Of a DNA stretch of 36,092 bases, positions 17,480-25,783 are shown piece after piece. The position numbers and the translations under genes are program-made. The stretch lies in contig JABWBP010000078.1 of the NCBI GenBank assembly GCA_013360445.1, positions 1 to 36,092 of the forward strand. Reading direction: 5' to 3'. The DNA is from Calditrichaceae bacterium. GTDB lineage: Bacteria; Calditrichota; Calditrichia; RBG-13-44-9; J075. Under the pieces are notes generated by a model that did no database searches, was not told the origin of the DNA, and worked only from the letters and a program-made list of their open reading frames with translations. Each line of letters opens with the position of its first letter. Position 1 is the stretch's first letter.

Positions 17480-17995
17480 TTATTTTCCCCGGTCGAAAAC
17501 CGTTTTCAGCTTGGCGTAGGTTTTTTCCAGCGCCTCGGAGATCACTTTGGTATTGGCGATTACCGGCATGAAGTTGGTGTCCCCGCTCCAGCGCGGCACC
17601 ACGTGGTAGTGCAAATGGTCTTCCACTCCCGCCCCGGCAATCCGCCCCAGGTTCATTCCGATGTTGTAACCGTGCGGCTGCATCGCTTCGTCGAGCGCTT
17701 CCACGCACAACTGAATGATCTCCATTATCTCCAGCTTTTCCGAGCTTTCCAGCGCCGTCAGATCGCCGCTGTGGCGGTAGGGAACCACCATCAGGTGGCC
17801 GCTGTTGTAGGGAAAGCGGTTCATGATCACAAAACCGGTGTTTCCACGGTAGAGGATCAGGTTTTCCTGGTCCCTGTCCGGATAAGGGGAGCGGTCGCAA
17901 AAAATGCACCGGGGATTTTTTTCATCTTTGGCGCTGAGGATGTATTCCATCCGCCAGGGCGCCCACAAAATTTCTTTCGGTTTTTCCGCTTTCAT
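17480..17995 (-). CDS. HIT-family nucleotide hydrolase/phosphorylase (Ap4A-type)
   Basis: 171 residues from the ATG at 17995. N-terminal LWAPWRMEYI and Cys30-x2-Cys33 (CIFC) are typical of the Ap4A-phosphorylase-like HIT branch. The histidine triad is HLHYHVVPRW (His127, His129, His131), with the middle/last His forming the nucleotidyl intermediate. These enzymes cleave dinucleoside polyphosphates or adenylyl derivatives in the cytoplasm. A longer upstream frame contains intergenic repeat DNA and is rejected. It lies downstream of the EF-G2 terminator, so it probably has its own promoter within 17996-18086. Confidence 0.92.
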   Translation of the reverse strand: MKAEKPKEILWAPWRMEYILSAKDEKNPRCIFCDRSPYPDRDQENLILYRGNTGFVIMNRFPYNSGHLMVVPYRHSGDLTALESSEKLEIMEIIQLCVEALDEAMQPHGYNIGMNLGRIAGAGVEDHLHYHVVPRWSGDTNFMPVIANTKVISEALEKTYAKLKTVFDRGK

Positions 17996-18035
17996 AGCGG
18001 CGAGTCCTGGGTTTGATTGGCTACGTTCTTTATGA

Positions 18036-18056
18036 ATTGGCAATTGCCAATTGGCA
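18036..18056. repeat. Heptamer array (3 units, ATTGGCA/ATTGCCA family)
   Basis: Units are ATTGGCA, ATTGCCA, ATTGGCA. They match the array at 9019-9046 in sequence and register, 9 kb away. On the minus strand TTGCCA, 17 nt and CATAAA could act as a weak promoter for the HIT gene. Confidence 0.8.
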
Positions 18057-18080
18057 ATTAAAACTGATGCCCTTCCCGCA

Positions 18081-18112
18081 AACAAAAGCCCTGTGGAACG
18101 CGCCACAGGGCT
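18081..18112 (-). terminator. Terminator of the EF-G2 gene
   Basis: A perfect 10-bp stem (18087-18096 with 18103-18112, 6-nt loop) is followed on the minus strand by TTTTGTTTG. It lies 35 bp past the stop codon. Confidence 0.85.
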
Positions 18113-18147
18113 GAAATGCTTGGGAGATATGGAAAAACAGAAGAGAA

Positions 18148-20223
18148 TCAATCCTCTTCTTCTTTCTTCTCTTTTTGCGCCGCTTCGATGATTTTCTGGG
18201 CGATTTCCCCGGGCATCTCTTCGTAGTGGGAAAATTCGCGGTGGAAGATCCCCTGTCCCTGGGTCATGGAGCGCAGGATGGTGGAATATTTGTGCAGTTC
18301 CGCCAGGGGCACTTTCGCTTTGATGATCTGGAAGCGCCCGTCGGCGTCCATTCCCAAGATTTTGCCGCGCCGGCTGGAAATATCGCCCATCACGTCGCCC
18401 ATGTACTCTTCCGGCACTTTCACTTCCAAAATGTATATCGGCTCTAACAACACCGGGTTGGCTTCCATAAAAGCTTTCTTGAGGCCCATGGAAGCGGCGA
18501 TCTTGAAGGCCATTTCCGAGGAGTCCACGGTGTGATAAGAGCCGTAGAAACAGATCATCCGGATATCCACCACCGGGTAACCGGCCAGTATCCCTTTTTC
18601 GCAGGCTTCCCGGGCGCCTTTTTCCACCGCGGGAATGAATTTGTTGGGAATGACCCCGCCCACGATGGCGTCCACGAACTCGACGCCGGTTCCGCGCGGC
18701 AGCGGTTCCAGGCGCAGGTGGGCGTCGCCGTACTGCCCGCGGCCTCCGGTTTGCTTTTTGTATTTGCCCTGCGCTTCCGCTTTTTTGCGAATGGTTTCGC
18801 GGTAGGGAATTTTGGGGTCTTCGGTGTCGATGTCCACCCCGAAGCGCTGTTTTAAACGTTTCAGAATGATATTCAAATGCAGCTCTCCCTGGCCGGAAAC
18901 AATGGTCTGCTTCAATTCTCCATCGTAGCGCACCAGGAAGGTGGGGTCTTCTTCGTGCAGGGTATGCAAGCCATTGCCGATCTTGTCTTCATCCCCCTTA
19001 GTTTTGGGGTGCACGGCGATACTGAAGAGCGCCTCGGGGAACTCGATGGCCGGGAGGGGGAAGGAGTCGTTCTTGGTGCTCAGGGTGTCGCCGGTGTGAG
19101 TGGTTTTCAGCTTCACCAACGCGCCCACGTCCCCCGCGGGGAGCTGATCCACGTTCTTTTTGTTCTTCCCGTTCAGCGCAAACATCTGCCCGATGCGCTC
19201 GGATTTGCCCTGGCTGACGTTGTAGGCTTCGTCGCCGGGTTTGAGCACCCCGGACATTACCCGCACCAGGGAGAGCTCCCCGATGTGGGATTCGGCCACG
19301 GTTTTGAACACCAGCGCGGAGAGAGGCTCGGCGGCGGAGCGCTTGCGTTGCTTGCCGTTGTGCTGGATGGCCGGGAGATCGTTGGGAGCGGGGAGGTAAT
19401 CAACAATGAAATCCAGCACACTTTTGACGCCCACGTTGGCGGTTGTCGCGGCGCAAAGCACCGGCACCACCCCGCGTTCGACGACCCCTTTCTTGAAGCC
19501 GCTTTTCAACTCCTCTTCGCTCAATTCCCCGGCTTCTAAGTATTTTTCCAACAGTTTGTCGTCGCTTTCGGCAACCGTCTCGATCAACTGGTTACGCATT
19601 TCCGCCACTTTAGCGGCCAGGTTGCCGGGGATGGCTTCCTCGGTTACTTTGCCGCTTTTATCCAGGGCGTATTTGTAAACCTTCTGGCTCAAAACGTCCG
19701 CTACGGAATGAAAGTTGGGGCCGGATTCCAGGGGCAGGTGCACCACGGTCAGCTTTTTCCCGAAGCGTTCCCGCAGGTCGTTGAACACCTTATCGAAATC
19801 CACGTTTTCCCGGTCCATTTTGTTGATGACGTAGAACCGGGGCATGTTGTATTTATCGGCCAGTTCCCGCACCCGCTCCGTGCCTACTTCTACCCCGGAG
19901 GCGGCGGAAACCACGATCATCATCACGTCTGCGGCGCGCATACCGCTGGACACGTCGCCGAAAAAATCGCTGAAGCCGGGGGTATCGATCAGGTTTATTT
20001 TGCTGTTTTTCCACTCCCCGTGGAGCAGAGAGGTGTTGATGGAAACCTGGCGTTCGATTTCGTCTTCGTTGTAATCGGAGACGGTGTTCCCTTGTTCCAC
20101 GCTTCCGATCCGGGTGGTTTCTCCCATCGCAAACAGCATGGTTTCCACCAGGGAGGTTTTACCGGAACCGCTGTGCCCGCCGACGCCGATATTGCGAATG
20201 TGCTCGCTGTTAAAAACTTTCAA
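18148..20223 (-). CDS. EF-G-like translational GTPase, EF-G2 type
   Basis: 691 residues from a TTG start at 20223. AGGAGG lies 7 nt before this TTG, whereas the in-frame ATG at 20250 would place that same AGGAGG inside the coding region. GTPase motifs: P-loop GHSGSGKT (16-23), DTPGFSDF, NKMD. Domains II-V follow, with the domain IV region GGRGQYGDAHLRLEPLP. The P-loop GHSGSGKT instead of GHVDAGKT and the RQVSI switch region mark the EF-G2 branch seen for example in Thermus and mycobacteria, not the canonical translocase. EF-G2 proteins bind GTP and ribosomes, but their cellular role is unsettled. The tail is rich in Lys/Glu. It has its own promoter and terminator. Confidence 0.92.
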   Translation of the reverse strand: MKVFNSEHIRNIGVGGHSGSGKTSLVETMLFAMGETTRIGSVEQGNTVSDYNEDEIERQVSINTSLLHGEWKNSKINLIDTPGFSDFFGDVSSGMRAADVMMIVVSAASGVEVGTERVRELADKYNMPRFYVINKMDRENVDFDKVFNDLRERFGKKLTVVHLPLESGPNFHSVADVLSQKVYKYALDKSGKVTEEAIPGNLAAKVAEMRNQLIETVAESDDKLLEKYLEAGELSEEELKSGFKKGVVERGVVPVLCAATTANVGVKSVLDFIVDYLPAPNDLPAIQHNGKQRKRSAAEPLSALVFKTVAESHIGELSLVRVMSGVLKPGDEAYNVSQGKSERIGQMFALNGKNKKNVDQLPAGDVGALVKLKTTHTGDTLSTKNDSFPLPAIEFPEALFSIAVHPKTKGDEDKIGNGLHTLHEEDPTFLVRYDGELKQTIVSGQGELHLNIILKRLKQRFGVDIDTEDPKIPYRETIRKKAEAQGKYKKQTGGRGQYGDAHLRLEPLPRGTGVEFVDAIVGGVIPNKFIPAVEKGAREACEKGILAGYPVVDIRMICFYGSYHTVDSSEMAFKIAASMGLKKAFMEANPVLLEPIYILEVKVPEEYMGDVMGDISSRRGKILGMDADGRFQIIKAKVPLAELHKYSTILRSMTQGQGIFHREFSHYEEMPGEIAQKIIEAAQKEKKEEED

Positions 20224-20230
20224 GAGAGGT

Positions 20231-20236
20231 CCTCCT
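20231..20236 (-). promoter_or_regulatory. Ribosome binding site deciding a TTG start
   Basis: AGGAGG on the minus strand, 7 nt upstream of the TTG at 20223. Because it lies inside the longer frame that begins with ATG at 20250, it argues for initiation at TTG. Confidence 0.8.
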
Positions 20237-20295
20237 GTAATGTTTGGCAAGTTCCCGATGCTTAGAGAATAGAATGCTCAAGTTAACGGATTGCG

Positions 20296-20324
20296 AATTT
20301 AATAAAGCCCCCTGGAACTGTCAA
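20296..20324 (-). promoter_or_regulatory. Promoter of the EF-G2 gene
   Basis: On the minus strand TTGACA (20324-20319), 17 nt, TAAATT (20301-20296). The -35 is perfect consensus. Leader about 65 nt. Confidence 0.75.
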
Positions 20325-20404
20325 GGAGTTTGTCAGGTGCGGGTCGGCGGGGAGGGCTATGGCGGGGCAAATATTCCGGCGGAGGAAAAATATGAACGGC
20401 CGTC

Positions 20405-21163
20405 TCAAGTCGCTATGACCAACATTTCGTAGTCCTCGGTTGATAATTTATCGGAACGGCTGAAAGCGCCGAGTTTTGCTCCAAAGATGTCGATAGTCTT
20501 GAAATTCAGCGTTTTCAGCAGCCAGGTTATTTCGCAGGGCACGTAATATCGCTCATTGCACTCCAGTTCTTTCTTGTTTCCCAGGTCATCTTCAACGCAG
20601 GTAGTGCTGTGCTCCCGAAAGGTCATTAGATCAAAGGTGTTGTTATGGTATGTTGCGTTTCCTTCCTTTGTCTGCGAATCGAGAAATTCTTTCACGGAAT
20701 GGAACAGGGGAAACAGGCCGTTCAGGGTGGTAAAGATCAATTTTCCATTGGGCTTGAGGGCGTTGGCGGCGTTTTGGAGAATCTGGAAATTCATCTCGTC
20801 GGTTTCCATCAAGGGGAATGCGCCTTCGCACAGCATGATGGCCAGATCGAATTCCTGGGAAAAAGGAAGGTTTCTGGCGTCCTGTTTTTGAAAGACAATC
20901 GGCAGATTTTGCCCGGATGCTTTTTCCCTGGCGCGCTGCAAAAGCGATTCGGAGAGGTCGATCCCGACAACCGTATATCCTCTGCGGGCTAATCCAATCG
21001 AATGCCTGCCGGTGCCGCATCCGATGTCCAAAATCTTTGTTTTTTTGTTATACCCGATCTCTTTTTCGATAAAATCGCACTCTCCGGCGGTTCCTTGAGT
21101 GAAACTTTCCCGGTCATACTTCATTCCGTAGTTTTCGAATAACTCTTCATACCACTGTTTCAT
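20405..21163 (-). CDS. Class I SAM-dependent methyltransferase
   Basis: 252 residues from the ATG at 21163; AGGAGG lies 10 nt upstream, within a longer frame that starts at 21193. Motif I is ILDIGCGTGRHSIGLA (about 44-59), followed by VVGIDLSESLL (motif II acidic residue), QDARNLPF and FDLAIMLCEGAFPLM. The C-terminal half has a Cys- and Asn-rich stretch with no recognised acceptor-binding signature. The substrate could be a small molecule, and no neighbour gives a clue: it stands alone with its own promoter. G+C content seems lower than in flanking genes. Confidence 0.88.
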   Translation of the reverse strand: MKQWYEELFENYGMKYDRESFTQGTAGECDFIEKEIGYNKKTKILDIGCGTGRHSIGLARRGYTVVGIDLSESLLQRAREKASGQNLPIVFQKQDARNLPFSQEFDLAIMLCEGAFPLMETDEMNFQILQNAANALKPNGKLIFTTLNGLFPLFHSVKEFLDSQTKEGNATYHNNTFDLMTFREHSTTCVEDDLGNKKELECNERYYVPCEITWLLKTLNFKTIDIFGAKLGAFSRSDKLSTEDYEMLVIAT

Positions 21164-21208
21164 AGCGTTTTGTCCTCCTGCCGAGGGGTGCACCGGCTGT
21201 TTTGATAG

Positions 21209-21238
21209 AAGTTAGAAAGGGGGCAGGGAAGTTGTCAA
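21209..21238 (-). promoter_or_regulatory. Promoter of the methyltransferase gene
   Basis: On the minus strand TTGACA (21238-21233), 18 nt, TAACTT (21214-21209). It lies back-to-back with the rnk-like promoter. Confidence 0.6.
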
Positions 21239-21258
21239 GGGAGGAGATTTTTATTGAT

Positions 21259-21286
21259 TTGAAACGGAAAATCCTGAAATTAAATT
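21259..21286 (+). promoter_or_regulatory. Possible promoter of the rnk-like gene
   Basis: TTGAAA (21259-21264), 16 nt, TAAATT (21281-21286), 32 bp before the start codon at 21319. Confidence 0.45.
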
Positions 21287-21318
21287 AGGTTGAAAAATTA
21301 TGTAACAAGAGGAGACGT

Positions 21319-21732
21319 ATGGAAACACGAACGATTTATATTACCGAATTCGACAAGAAACGGCTGATCCAGCTTATCGAATCGCACCGGGAAATGAGCA
21401 ACAAGAAAGATCATTTGAGCGAATTGGAAAATGAACTGCTGCGGGCGGAGATCGTTTCTCCGAAAAATGTACCTCCTGACGTGATTACCATGAACTCTAA
21501 AGTGCGGATTCGGGAAGTAAATTCCGAGAAGGATATAATCTGCGAGCTGGTATTTCCCAACGATGCAGATATCAGCAAGAATAAAATCTCCATCCTTGCG
21601 CCGGTAGGAACAGCCCTGATCGGCTTCAAAGTCGGCGATATTATCGAATGGAACGTGCCGGCAGGCTTAAAAAGGTTCGAAGTGCTGGAAATTCTCTATC
21701 AACCGGAAGCTGCGGGGGACTTCCACCTGTAA
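21319..21732 (+). CDS. rnk: Rnk-like nucleoside diphosphate kinase regulator (GreA/GreB-fold C-terminus)
   Basis: 137 residues, matching the E. coli Rnk length (136). AGAGGAGA precedes the ATG at 21319. Residues 1-50 form a short helical segment (ITEFDKKRLIQLIE, SELENELLRAEIV). Residues 55-130 form the FKBP-like GreA/GreB C-terminal fold (ITMNSKVRIREV, ISILAPVGTALIGFKVGDIIEWNVPAG). Rnk binds RNA polymerase near the secondary channel but lacks the long Gre coiled coil needed for cleavage activity, as here. The name reflects an old genetic effect on nucleoside diphosphate kinase. It is a single-gene unit, divergent from the methyltransferase gene. Confidence 0.87.
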   Translation: METRTIYITEFDKKRLIQLIESHREMSNKKDHLSELENELLRAEIVSPKNVPPDVITMNSKVRIREVNSEKDIICELVFPNDADISKNKISILAPVGTALIGFKVGDIIEWNVPAGLKRFEVLEILYQPEAAGDFHL

Positions 21733-21757
21733 CCGGCCCCGCGCTGACCGGCCGGCG

Positions 21758-21792
21758 CGCGGTTTGCTGAGCTTCAGCGCCTGCAAACCGCG
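21758..21792. terminator. Hairpin between convergent rnk and aqpZ
   Basis: A perfect 10-bp stem (21758-21767 with 21783-21792) with a loop that contains a smaller alternative stem. There is no T-tract on either strand, so termination is inferred only from its place between converging genes. Confidence 0.45.
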
Positions 21793-21825
21793 TGACGGCC
21801 GTATTACCCCCGGCAGGACAGGGGG

Positions 21826-22515
21826 CTAATTTCGTTCACTTGCGATGCTGCGATAGAGCACCGCTCCCAGGATGCCGCCGATGATCGGAGCCACCCAGAA
21901 TAACCAGAGCTGCGCTACCGCCCAGCCGCCCGCGAATATTGCAACACCCGTACTGCGTGCGGGATTCACCGAGGTGTTGGTAACGGGAATGCTGATGAGG
22001 TGGATCAGCGTAAGACACAACCCAATTGCGACCGGCGCGAATCCTTGCGGCGCCCGGCGGTCCGTGGCGCCCAAAATGACCAGGATGAACATCGCGGTCA
22101 TAACCACTTCCGTTACCAGGGCAGCTAACAAACTATACCCGCCGGGTGAATGTTCTCCGTAGCCGTTCGAAGCAAAACCTGCGGAAAGCTCAAAGCCAAC
22201 CTTACCGCTGGCAATGAGATACAATACTGCGCCAGCGGCAATGGCGCCCAAAACCTGGGCAACGATGTACGGCAACAGGTCCTTTGCGGGAAAACGGCCC
22301 CCGGCCCACAGCCCGACCGAAACTGCCGGATTAAGATGGCAGCCGGAGATATGCCCGATGGCAAACGCCATGGTAAGGACTGTCAGGCCAAAGGCCAGCG
22401 CTACACCGAGCAGGCCGATGCCCAAATTTGGAAATGCAGCGGCCAGGACTGCGCTGCCGCATCCGCCCAGAACCAGCCAAAATGTTCCGATAAGTTCAGC
22501 GCCATACTTCTTCAT
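21826..22515 (-). CDS. aqpZ: Aquaporin Z, water channel
   Basis: 229 residues from the ATG at 22515, which follows GAGGAGGAG; E. coli AqpZ has 231. The two NPA boxes are HLNPAVSVG (62-64) and SVNPARSTG (184-186). The selectivity-filter positions match a water-specific pore: Phe42, His172, Thr181 and Arg187 (in [19 protein letters not shown]). That last segment agrees with the E. coli protein as I remember it, which is unusually close for a distant phylum and hints at lateral transfer. It sits in the inner membrane and equilibrates water under osmotic change. An upstream in-frame extension to 22569 lacks a ribosome binding site. Confidence 0.95.
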   Translation of the reverse strand: MKKYGAELIGTFWLVLGGCGSAVLAAAFPNLGIGLLGVALAFGLTVLTMAFAIGHISGCHLNPAVSVGLWAGGRFPAKDLLPYIVAQVLGAIAAGAVLYLIASGKVGFELSAGFASNGYGEHSPGGYSLLAALVTEVVMTAMFILVILGATDRRAPQGFAPVAIGLCLTLIHLISIPVTNTSVNPARSTGVAIFAGGWAVAQLWLFWVAPIIGGILGAVLYRSIASERN

Positions 22516-22613
22516 TTGCTCCTCCTCTGTTGAGTGATTGTGTTGGATAACCGCTAAAGGCGCAGCCATAATTACCCGGCAGCAAAATCAAGGAGATACT
22601 CCTATGATGAATG

Positions 22614-22643
22614 AATTTAGCAATAAATGAAGGAAATTGTCAA
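22614..22643 (-). promoter_or_regulatory. Promoter of aqpZ
   Basis: On the minus strand TTGACA (22643-22638), 18 nt, TAAATT (22619-22614). Perfect -35 box. Leader about 90 nt. Confidence 0.65.
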
Positions 22644-22821
22644 GGAAGGGAAAAAGAGGGCAGCGGTGAATAATGTGCCTCTCCTCCGTTTTTCTGTCAC
22701 AACATCACTCCCCTTGCAATTGCCCGATTCTTATCTTAAACTATTTCCGTTTTCAGCCGATTTTAAAGCTTTAGCGGGAGGCAATATCCCGGTGCTCTCT
22801 TGAAAATGATCCAGGAAACTT

Positions 22822-22851
22822 TTGCAGGGAAGCCGCAATATATGCTTTATA
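22822..22851 (+). promoter_or_regulatory. Possible promoter of the S41 protease gene
   Basis: TTGCAG (22822-22827), 18 nt, TTTATA (22846-22851), giving a leader of about 20 nt. Moderate match only. Confidence 0.35.
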
Positions 22852-22877
22852 CCGAAAAATAACCGGAGGTTTTCGGA

Positions 22878-24566
22878 ATGTTCAGCCGTAAAAAATTTCT
22901 CGCCTGGCTCACGGTTTTTACCGTGCTGTTTTCCGCGGGCTGGTTCGCCAACCAGTCTCGCGCAAACGATAACGACGATATCTATTATAAGATCGACAAG
23001 GGGCTGTTCTATCTCAAAGAGGTGTTCGAGACGGTTTCCCGCAATTACGTGGATGAATTGAACCCGGAAACCCTCAGCAAATCCGCCATCAAGGGAATGC
23101 TTCAGGAATTCGATCCCTACACGGTCTTCTTCGAGGATCCCGGCTCCCAGCAAATGCGCATGATTACCCGCGGTAAATATGGCGGGGTAGGCATGGAGAT
23201 CGGGATGCAGAACAAAAAAATTACCGTCATTGCGCCCATGGAAGAAACCCCCGCGCAGCGCGCCGGCATTCGCCCCGGCGACGTGATCACCAAAATCGAC
23301 GGGGAAGCGACCCGCAACATGAACCTGGAAGACGCCTCGCAAAAATTGCGCGGCAAAATCGGCAGCCGGGTGAGCATCGAAATCGAGCGTCCCGGGGTGA
23401 ACCAACCCTTTACCGTGGAATTGACCCGCGAAGAGATCGTGCTAAAAGACGTTACCTACGCAGCGTTCCTGGAGCCGGGAACCGCCTACATCCGCCTCGC
23501 CGCCTTTTCGGATAAAGCCGGCAAAGAGTTGCGCGACGCCGTCAGCGCCTTGCAAATGCAAAGCCCCATCGAGCGGGCCATCTTAGATTTGCGGGGAAAC
23601 CCGGGCGGGCTGCTCACCTCCGCGGTAGAAGTAGCGAATGTGTTTCTACCACCCGGCCAGTTGGTGGTTTCCACCCGCGGGGTTCATGAAAGCGAAAACA
23701 AATTTTTTACCAAAGAGAATCCCCTACTACCCGTCCAGCCCCTGGTGGTCTTGATCGACCGTTCCAGCGCCAGCGCCTCGGAAATCGTCGCCGGGGCCAT
23801 TCAGGATCTCGACCGGGGAGTGCTGGTAGGAACTCAAACCTTCGGCAAGGGTTTGGTGCAGAAGGTCTTCCCGATCGATAAAGTGACCCAGGCTTATCTG
23901 AAAATCACCACCGCCAAATATTACGTTCCCTCCGGACGTTCCATCCAGAAAGAGGAGTACAAAAAGAACAATTCCGTGTTCACCGACCTTTCCGACAGCG
24001 TGGAGTACGATCCCAAGATCGACTACTTTACCGCCAACGGCCGGGTGGTTCACAGCGGCGGGGGAATTCAACCGGACGTGGCAATGCCGGAAGCAGAATT
24101 GGATCCCTTTATGCAAACCCTGTTGGCGCGGGGACTCTTCTTCCAGTTTGCGGTAGAGTATATGAGCAAGAACCCGGGGTTGAAAAAGTCCGGAATGGCG
24201 GCGGTGGATGAGCCGCTCTTGCAGGAATTCGAAGCCTACGTTTTACGGCAGGGGCTCGATTTCGAGTTGGAAGGAGAGGCGGAGTTAAACAAATTCCTCA
24301 AAATTGCCCGGGAGAAGAAATACAGCGAAGACCTGCGCGACCTGGTAGAAGTGGCGCTTCAGAAATTGGATACCCGGAAGCGCGATGAGTTCGCCGAGCA
24401 CCGCCAGGACATCATCCGAAACCTGGAAGCGGAATTCGCGGAAAAGTTACAGGACTCCGAAGCCCGCACCCGGGTGCAGCTTTCCCACGATCCAGAAGTA
24501 AAGCGCGCCGTTGAGGTGCTGCACAACATGCAGCAGTATCAGCAGATTCTGGCGATCAACAAATAA
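22878..24566 (+). CDS. Carboxy-terminal processing protease (S41, CtpA/Prc family)
   Basis: 562 residues; GGAGG precedes the ATG. Residues 7-28 are a signal peptide or anchor. A PDZ domain covers about 95-180 (GGVGMEIG, AGIRPGDVITKIDG). The S41 domain follows (about 190-380) with LDLRGNPGG, the catalytic Ser299 in SSASASEIVAGA and Lys324 in TFGKGLVQ, spaced 25 residues as in known Ctp proteases. The tail beyond 400 is a helical charged region ending near DPEVKRAVEVLHNM. It degrades or trims envelope proteins from their C-termini. It is monocistronic, bounded by a strong terminator. Longer than minimal CtpA proteins because of the C-terminal helical part. Confidence 0.94.
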   Translation: MFSRKKFLAWLTVFTVLFSAGWFANQSRANDNDDIYYKIDKGLFYLKEVFETVSRNYVDELNPETLSKSAIKGMLQEFDPYTVFFEDPGSQQMRMITRGKYGGVGMEIGMQNKKITVIAPMEETPAQRAGIRPGDVITKIDGEATRNMNLEDASQKLRGKIGSRVSIEIERPGVNQPFTVELTREEIVLKDVTYAAFLEPGTAYIRLAAFSDKAGKELRDAVSALQMQSPIERAILDLRGNPGGLLTSAVEVANVFLPPGQLVVSTRGVHESENKFFTKENPLLPVQPLVVLIDRSSASASEIVAGAIQDLDRGVLVGTQTFGKGLVQKVFPIDKVTQAYLKITTAKYYVPSGRSIQKEEYKKNNSVFTDLSDSVEYDPKIDYFTANGRVVHSGGGIQPDVAMPEAELDPFMQTLLARGLFFQFAVEYMSKNPGLKKSGMAAVDEPLLQEFEAYVLRQGLDFELEGEAELNKFLKIAREKKYSEDLRDLVEVALQKLDTRKRDEFAEHRQDIIRNLEAEFAEKLQDSEARTRVQLSHDPEVKRAVEVLHNMQQYQQILAINK

Positions 24567-24595
24567 AGCCGCTGCCTGTTTCCGTAGCCGATTTG

Positions 24596-24650
24596 ACCGC
24601 TAATGGCGGGAAGCGATCGCAAGCGCGATCCCCTGCCGTTAGCGGTTTTT
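24596..24650 (+). terminator. Strong terminator after the S41 protease gene
   Basis: A long imperfect hairpin: ACCGCTAATGGC on the left pairs with GCCGTTAGCGGT on the right, capped by GATCGC-AAGC-GCGATC, then a T-tract (TTTTTAA). Confidence 0.9.
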
Positions 24651-24693
24651 AATTGCATCATTTCATTGCATCGCGCGGGACTTTCTTAAGCTG

Positions 24694-24722
24694 TTGATTT
24701 CAGGGTTGAAAATCCGTAATAT
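24694..24722 (+). promoter_or_regulatory. Promoter of the dehydrogenase/DJ-1/LOG operon
   Basis: TTGATT (24694-24699), 17 nt, TAATAT (24717-24722); leader about 33 nt to the GTG at 24762. Confidence 0.65.
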
Positions 24723-24761
24723 TTTCCTCTTTTTCGGCAATCAAAAACTGGCGAGAAACCG

Positions 24762-25736
24762 GTGAAGGTCTTTATCACGCGCAACATTCCCCCAATCGGC
24801 ATCGACCTCTTGAAGCCACATTTCGAGGTGGAACTCCATGCAAGCAGCGAAACCCTGCCCGGCGAGGCGCTCAAGCGCAAGCTGAAAGACGCCGACGCAG
24901 TATTGTGCCTGCTCACCGACGCCATCACCCCCGCGGTAATGGACGCCGCGCCGAAACTGAAAGTGATCTCCAACCACGCCGTGGGGGTGGATAACGTGGA
25001 CGTCGCTTACGCCACCCGCCGGGGAATCGCGGTCACCAACACGCCCGGGGTGCTCACCGACGCCACCGCGGATTTCACCTGGACCCTGTTGCTGGCCCTG
25101 GCGCGCAACGTGGCAGCGGGCGACGCAGTGGTGCGAAACGGCCGCTTCCACGGCTGGGACCCTTTGTTTTTACTGGGAGCAGACCTGGCCGGTAAAACGC
25201 TGGGGATTGTCGGGGCGGGAAGGATCGGAACCGCGGTCGCGGAACGCTCCGCGGGGTGGAAAATGAAGATTCTCTACTTTGATCGCGCGCCCAATCCGCA
25301 CCTGGAGAATACCTTTCATGCCCGGCGGGTAAGCTTCCCGGTGCTGCTCAAAGAGGCCGATTTCGTCACCATCCACCTGCCCCTCAGCGCAGAAACCACC
25401 CACCTGCTCGGCGAGCCTGAATTTGCCCTGATGAAGCCCACCGCCTACTTAGTGAATACCGCCCGGGGCGCCATCATCGACGAAGCGGCGCTGGTGCGGG
25501 CGCTCCGCGAGGGTAAAATTGCCGGGGCGGCCTTGGACGTGTACGAACGCGAACCGGCGCTGGCCGAAGGGCTTGCGGAACGGAACAACGTGCTGCTGGC
25601 TCCCCACATCGCCAGCGCCACGGTGGCCACCCGCAATAAAATGGCGGAAATCGCGGCGCGGAATATCATTCACGTTCTTCACGGGGAAACGCCGGTTTCG
25701 ATTGTAAATCCGGAAGTCTTGAACCGGGTAAAATGA
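24762..25736 (+). CDS. D-2-hydroxyacid dehydrogenase, glyoxylate/hydroxypyruvate reductase type
   Basis: 324 residues from a GTG start. Rossmann motif GIVGAGRIG (148-156). The residue after beta-2 is Asp174 (YFDR), which favours NAD(H). Catalytic Arg235 (NTARGAIID), Glu264 (YEREP) and His282 (APHIASAT) are all present. The sequence style (HAVGVDNVD, NTPGVLTDATADFTWTLLLALAR) fits the glyoxylate reductase / hydroxypyruvate reductase / D-glycerate dehydrogenase group. It would interconvert glyoxylate with glycolate or hydroxypyruvate with D-glycerate in the cytosol. First gene of a tight three-gene operon; 47 bp separate it from the next start codon. Confidence 0.93.
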   Translation: MKVFITRNIPPIGIDLLKPHFEVELHASSETLPGEALKRKLKDADAVLCLLTDAITPAVMDAAPKLKVISNHAVGVDNVDVAYATRRGIAVTNTPGVLTDATADFTWTLLLALARNVAAGDAVVRNGRFHGWDPLFLLGADLAGKTLGIVGAGRIGTAVAERSAGWKMKILYFDRAPNPHLENTFHARRVSFPVLLKEADFVTIHLPLSAETTHLLGEPEFALMKPTAYLVNTARGAIIDEAALVRALREGKIAGAALDVYEREPALAEGLAERNNVLLAPHIASATVATRNKMAEIAARNIIHVLHGETPVSIVNPEVLNRVK

Positions 25737-25783
25737 GATAACCTTACAAACACCAAATGCGACTTAGAGATTTGGAGGCACCT

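Larger units (their letters stand above)
22516..22877. other. Divergent intergenic region, aqpZ / ctpA
   Basis: A 362-bp gap with a good leftward promoter for aqpZ (22614-22643) and a weaker rightward candidate for the protease gene (22822-22851). An overlapping short frame from 22822 is a shadow of the protease start. No repeat array is present here. Confidence 0.6.

Noticed and set aside
17448-17909. Upstream extension of the GxxExxY frame
   Set aside because: It overlaps the HIT gene out of frame and includes the repeat arm; the GxxExxY family begins at the internal ATG at 17447.
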